From positions 930,001 to 994,000 of the forward strand of contig NZ_CP103300.1 in assembly GCF_025562755.1 (NCBI RefSeq): DNA of 64,000 nucleotides, given 5' to 3'. The translations under genes and the position numbers were made by a program. Positions 62,110 through 64,000 of the stretch are shown here, one piece after another (the stretch's first letter is position 1; the number at the start of each line of letters is the position of its first letter). The notes beneath the pieces were generated by a model. It did not search any database. It was not told where the DNA came from and saw only the letters and a list, made by a program, of their open reading frames with translations. This stretch comes from Endozoicomonas euniceicola (GTDB lineage Bacteria; Pseudomonadota; Gammaproteobacteria; Pseudomonadales; Endozoicomonadaceae).

Positions 62110-63519
62110 ATGAAAAAAAAACCGCCTGACAATCAGCCAGAACTGATCGACCTGTACCAGAAGCCAGACCCGATCTATACCCGAAGTTTTAAAGGCTTTT
62201 TTCGCAACCTCCGTCTGTGTGGGGCAGGTCTTCTTATTATCTTGTACTTCGGTACAGTCTGGGTGCAGACCAACGGGCAGCAACTGGTACTGTTTGATTT
62301 ACCTGAACGAAAATTCCATATCTTTGGAGCCACCTTCTGGCCCCAGGATTTTGTTCTACTCTCCTGGCTACTGATCATCTGCGCTTTTGGCTTATTTGCC
62401 ATCACTGTTTTTGCTGGCAGAGTCTGGTGTGGTTACACCTGCCCGCAGAGTGTCTTTACCTGGATTTTCATGTGGATTGAACGATTCACGGAGGGCGAAC
62501 GAAACCATCGTATTAAACTCGACCGGCAGCCCATGTCCGGTAACAAAGTGCTCCGCAAGCTGGCCAAACATCTGCTGTGGTTACTGGTCGCTCTGGCCAC
62601 CGGTCTGACCTTTGTCGGCTACTTCACCCCCATCAGACAGCTGGTTGCCGATCTTGCCGTTTGGCAGGTTCACCCCTGGGCCGCATTCTGGATTGCCTTT
62701 TTCACGCTGGCTACCTATGGTAATGCGGGCTGGCTGCGGGAGCAGGTCTGTTTGTTGATGTGCCCTTACGCCCGTTTCCAGAGTGTGATGTTTGATAATG
62801 ACACGCTGGTCGTTGCTTACGATCACAAGCGTGGTGAATCCAGGGGTGCCAGAAAGCGCAACAGTGACTATAAAGAAGCAGGACTGGGCGACTGTATCGA
62901 CTGTCGGGTCTGTGTTCAGGTATGCCCCACTGGCATTGATATCCGGGACGGCTTGCAAATTGGCTGTATTGGTTGCGCCGCCTGTATTGATGCCTGTAAC
63001 AGCATTATGGATAAAATGGGGTACGAACAAGGACTGGTACGTTACACCACCGACAATCAGCTGGCTGGCCAACCGACTCACTGGTTACGCCCCCGGCTGA
63101 TCGGCTATGCCAGCGCATTGCTGGTGATGACGGGACTGTTTCTATGGACCCTGACCCATCGTAGCCCCCTTGAATTTGAAGTATTAAGGGATCGAAATGT
63201 GCTGTACCGAACCCTGCCGGGCGAGCGTATCGAAAATATCTTTACCCTGAAAATTGCCAACAAAACCGATCAGGATCAGCCCCTCACCCTGAGTTTTTCC
63301 GGCATTCCTGATTTACGCTCAGAAAGTCAGACAACATTTGTCGTCAACTCCGGTGAGGTCGCAGAACAGATTATACAGTTATCTGCACCTGTAGCTGAGC
63401 TGAAAGCACCGGGGCTGGATATTGAGTTTATTCTCACTAACCAGACATCTGACTCAATATCAGCCAGCTCAGACAGCCGGTTCATCTCACCGGTAAAACA
63501 CCCACCGGTAAAACAATGA
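62110..63519 (+). CDS. ccoG: Cytochrome c oxidase accessory protein CcoG (RdxA/FixG)
   Basis: Membrane iron-sulfur protein needed for copper delivery during cbb3 assembly. 469 residues: several membrane helices (LCGAGLLIILYFGTVWV, LLIICAFGLFAITVFAGRVWCGYTCPQSVF), two 4Fe-4S motifs (CIDCRVCVQVCPTG; CIGCAACIDACNSIMDKMGY), a final helix (LIGYASALLVMTGLFLW) and a C-terminal Ig-like domain. Follows ccoP once the two Cys-rich genes are removed. Confidence 0.95.
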   Translation: MKKKPPDNQPELIDLYQKPDPIYTRSFKGFFRNLRLCGAGLLIILYFGTVWVQTNGQQLVLFDLPERKFHIFGATFWPQDFVLLSWLLIICAFGLFAITVFAGRVWCGYTCPQSVFTWIFMWIERFTEGERNHRIKLDRQPMSGNKVLRKLAKHLLWLLVALATGLTFVGYFTPIRQLVADLAVWQVHPWAAFWIAFFTLATYGNAGWLREQVCLLMCPYARFQSVMFDNDTLVVAYDHKRGESRGARKRNSDYKEAGLGDCIDCRVCVQVCPTGIDIRDGLQIGCIGCAACIDACNSIMDKMGYEQGLVRYTTDNQLAGQPTHWLRPRLIGYASALLVMTGLFLWTLTHRSPLEFEVLRDRNVLYRTLPGERIENIFTLKIANKTDQDQPLTLSFSGIPDLRSESQTTFVVNSGEVAEQIIQLSAPVAELKAPGLDIEFILTNQTSDSISASSDSRFISPVKHPPVKQ

Positions 63520-63535
63520 TAAAAGGAAGCAGTAC

Positions 63536-64000
63536 ATGACCCACCCGACAAACCATGAGCCCTTCACCCCCTGGTACAAAGAGCCCTGGGTCTGGGCAAT
63601 CATCGGGCTGCTGTTAACGACCTTTATCTGGGGCGGTTACCGGATTTATTACGCTTTCAAAATACAAGACAGTGTTGTGGTGGATGATTATTACAAGAAC
63701 GGCAAAGCCATCAACCAGGATTTAACCCGCGACCAGAATGCCGCAGACCTGAATATCTCAGCACGGCTGATTATTGATGAACTGATGGGTGAAGTGCGGG
63801 TAACCGTCCAGGGCGATGCTGAAAAGTGGCCGTCCTCTCTGAAACTAAGCCTGCTCTCTCCGGCCTTTGCTGACCATGACAACGTTATCACCCTGAAACA
63901 AGGCATTACCCGAACCTCAACTGTCGTTTATGTCGGGCAGACCGACAAGGCCGTTTCCGGCAAAACCTATATTCAACTGGAAACCATTGATGAACTGATT
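63536..64000 (+). CDS. ccoH: cbb3 oxidase assembly protein CcoH (FixH family), partial
   Basis: Open from ATG 63536 (MTHPTNHEPFTPWYKEPWVWAI) to the right edge, 155 codons with no stop yet. One membrane helix (AIIGLLLTTFIWGGYRIYYAF) then the FixH hallmark DSVVVDDYYKNGKAINQDLTRD. AAAAGGAAG provides the ribosome site, 16 bases after the ccoG stop. ccoI and ccoS are expected beyond the edge. Confidence 0.92.
   Translation, partial: MTHPTNHEPFTPWYKEPWVWAIIGLLLTTFIWGGYRIYYAFKIQDSVVVDDYYKNGKAINQDLTRDQNAADLNISARLIIDELMGEVRVTVQGDAEKWPSSLKLSLLSPAFADHDNVITLKQGITRTSTVVYVGQTDKAVSGKTYIQLETIDELI

Overview
The window reads as a marine, host-associated gammaproteobacterium of the Endozoicomonas / Oceanospirillales type. 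This is inferred from gene content, not from a database search. A conserved core (ubiUVT, the men genes, pdxB, alaE, yacL, azoR, tusA and ccoNOQPGH) is interleaved with eukaryote-like genes: C2H2 zinc-finger proteins, RING-finger proteins, a YopT-like cysteine protease and Cys-rich secreted proteins. Several transposons and a group II intron are also present.

Layout. 0-4.4 kb: a minus-strand peptide/oligopeptide ABC transporter operon, permease cut by the left edge, whose dual ATPase gene is frameshifted at a run of nine A. 4.8-12.9 kb: a secreted zinc-ribbon protein, alaE, thiM-ubiT, two hypothetical genes, ubiV, ubiU and thpR. 13.4-15.9 kb: three tandem genes joining three C2H2 fingers to a C-terminal RING-like domain. 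16.1-19.9 kb: an IS607-type transposon whose tnpB is split by an antisense group II intron. 19.8-26.5 kb: menF-menD-menH-menC-menE. 26.7-29.2 kb: small hypothetical genes and yacL. 29.3-36.3 kb: a tnpB remnant, an ACT-domain pseudogene, and a tandem array of six C2H2 zinc-finger genes (five or six fingers each) with near-identical Ser/Thr-rich and acidic tails. 36.4-41.3 kb: an intact ACT-domain gene, a sterol-desaturase-like gene, pdxB, a DUF3080-like lipoprotein and a conserved hypothetical gene. 41.4-50.8 kb: an IS605-type tnpB, accessory hypotheticals including a 971-residue membrane protein, a C58 (YopT-like) protease gene interrupted by an IS4-type element, pirin, azoR and a second C58 remnant. 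50.8-55.4 kb: a second, uninterrupted IS607 copy, a small RING gene, tusA, a DyP peroxidase and a broken TraB-family gene. 55.8-64 kb: ccoNOQP, two duplicated Cys-rich secreted proteins, ccoG and partial ccoH.

How it fits together. The core part has a low-oxygen respiratory theme: oxygen-independent ubiquinone synthesis (ubiU, ubiV, ubiT), menaquinone synthesis and the high-affinity cbb3 oxidase. FNR-type palindromes lie upstream of thiM-ubiT, ubiUV and ccoN. In the first the box sits exactly where a class II activator site should be relative to a TATAAT -10 element.

The accessory part has an effector-like theme. Zinc-finger and RING families have expanded as tandem arrays. At three places (yacL, ccoP, azoR) an accessory gene is preceded by a stray copy of the 3' end of the adjacent core gene, which suggests one recurrent way of insertion and duplication. 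The array of DNA-binding-type zinc fingers with variable fingers and conserved acidic tails is the most unusual feature and the best candidate for an undescribed host-manipulating system.
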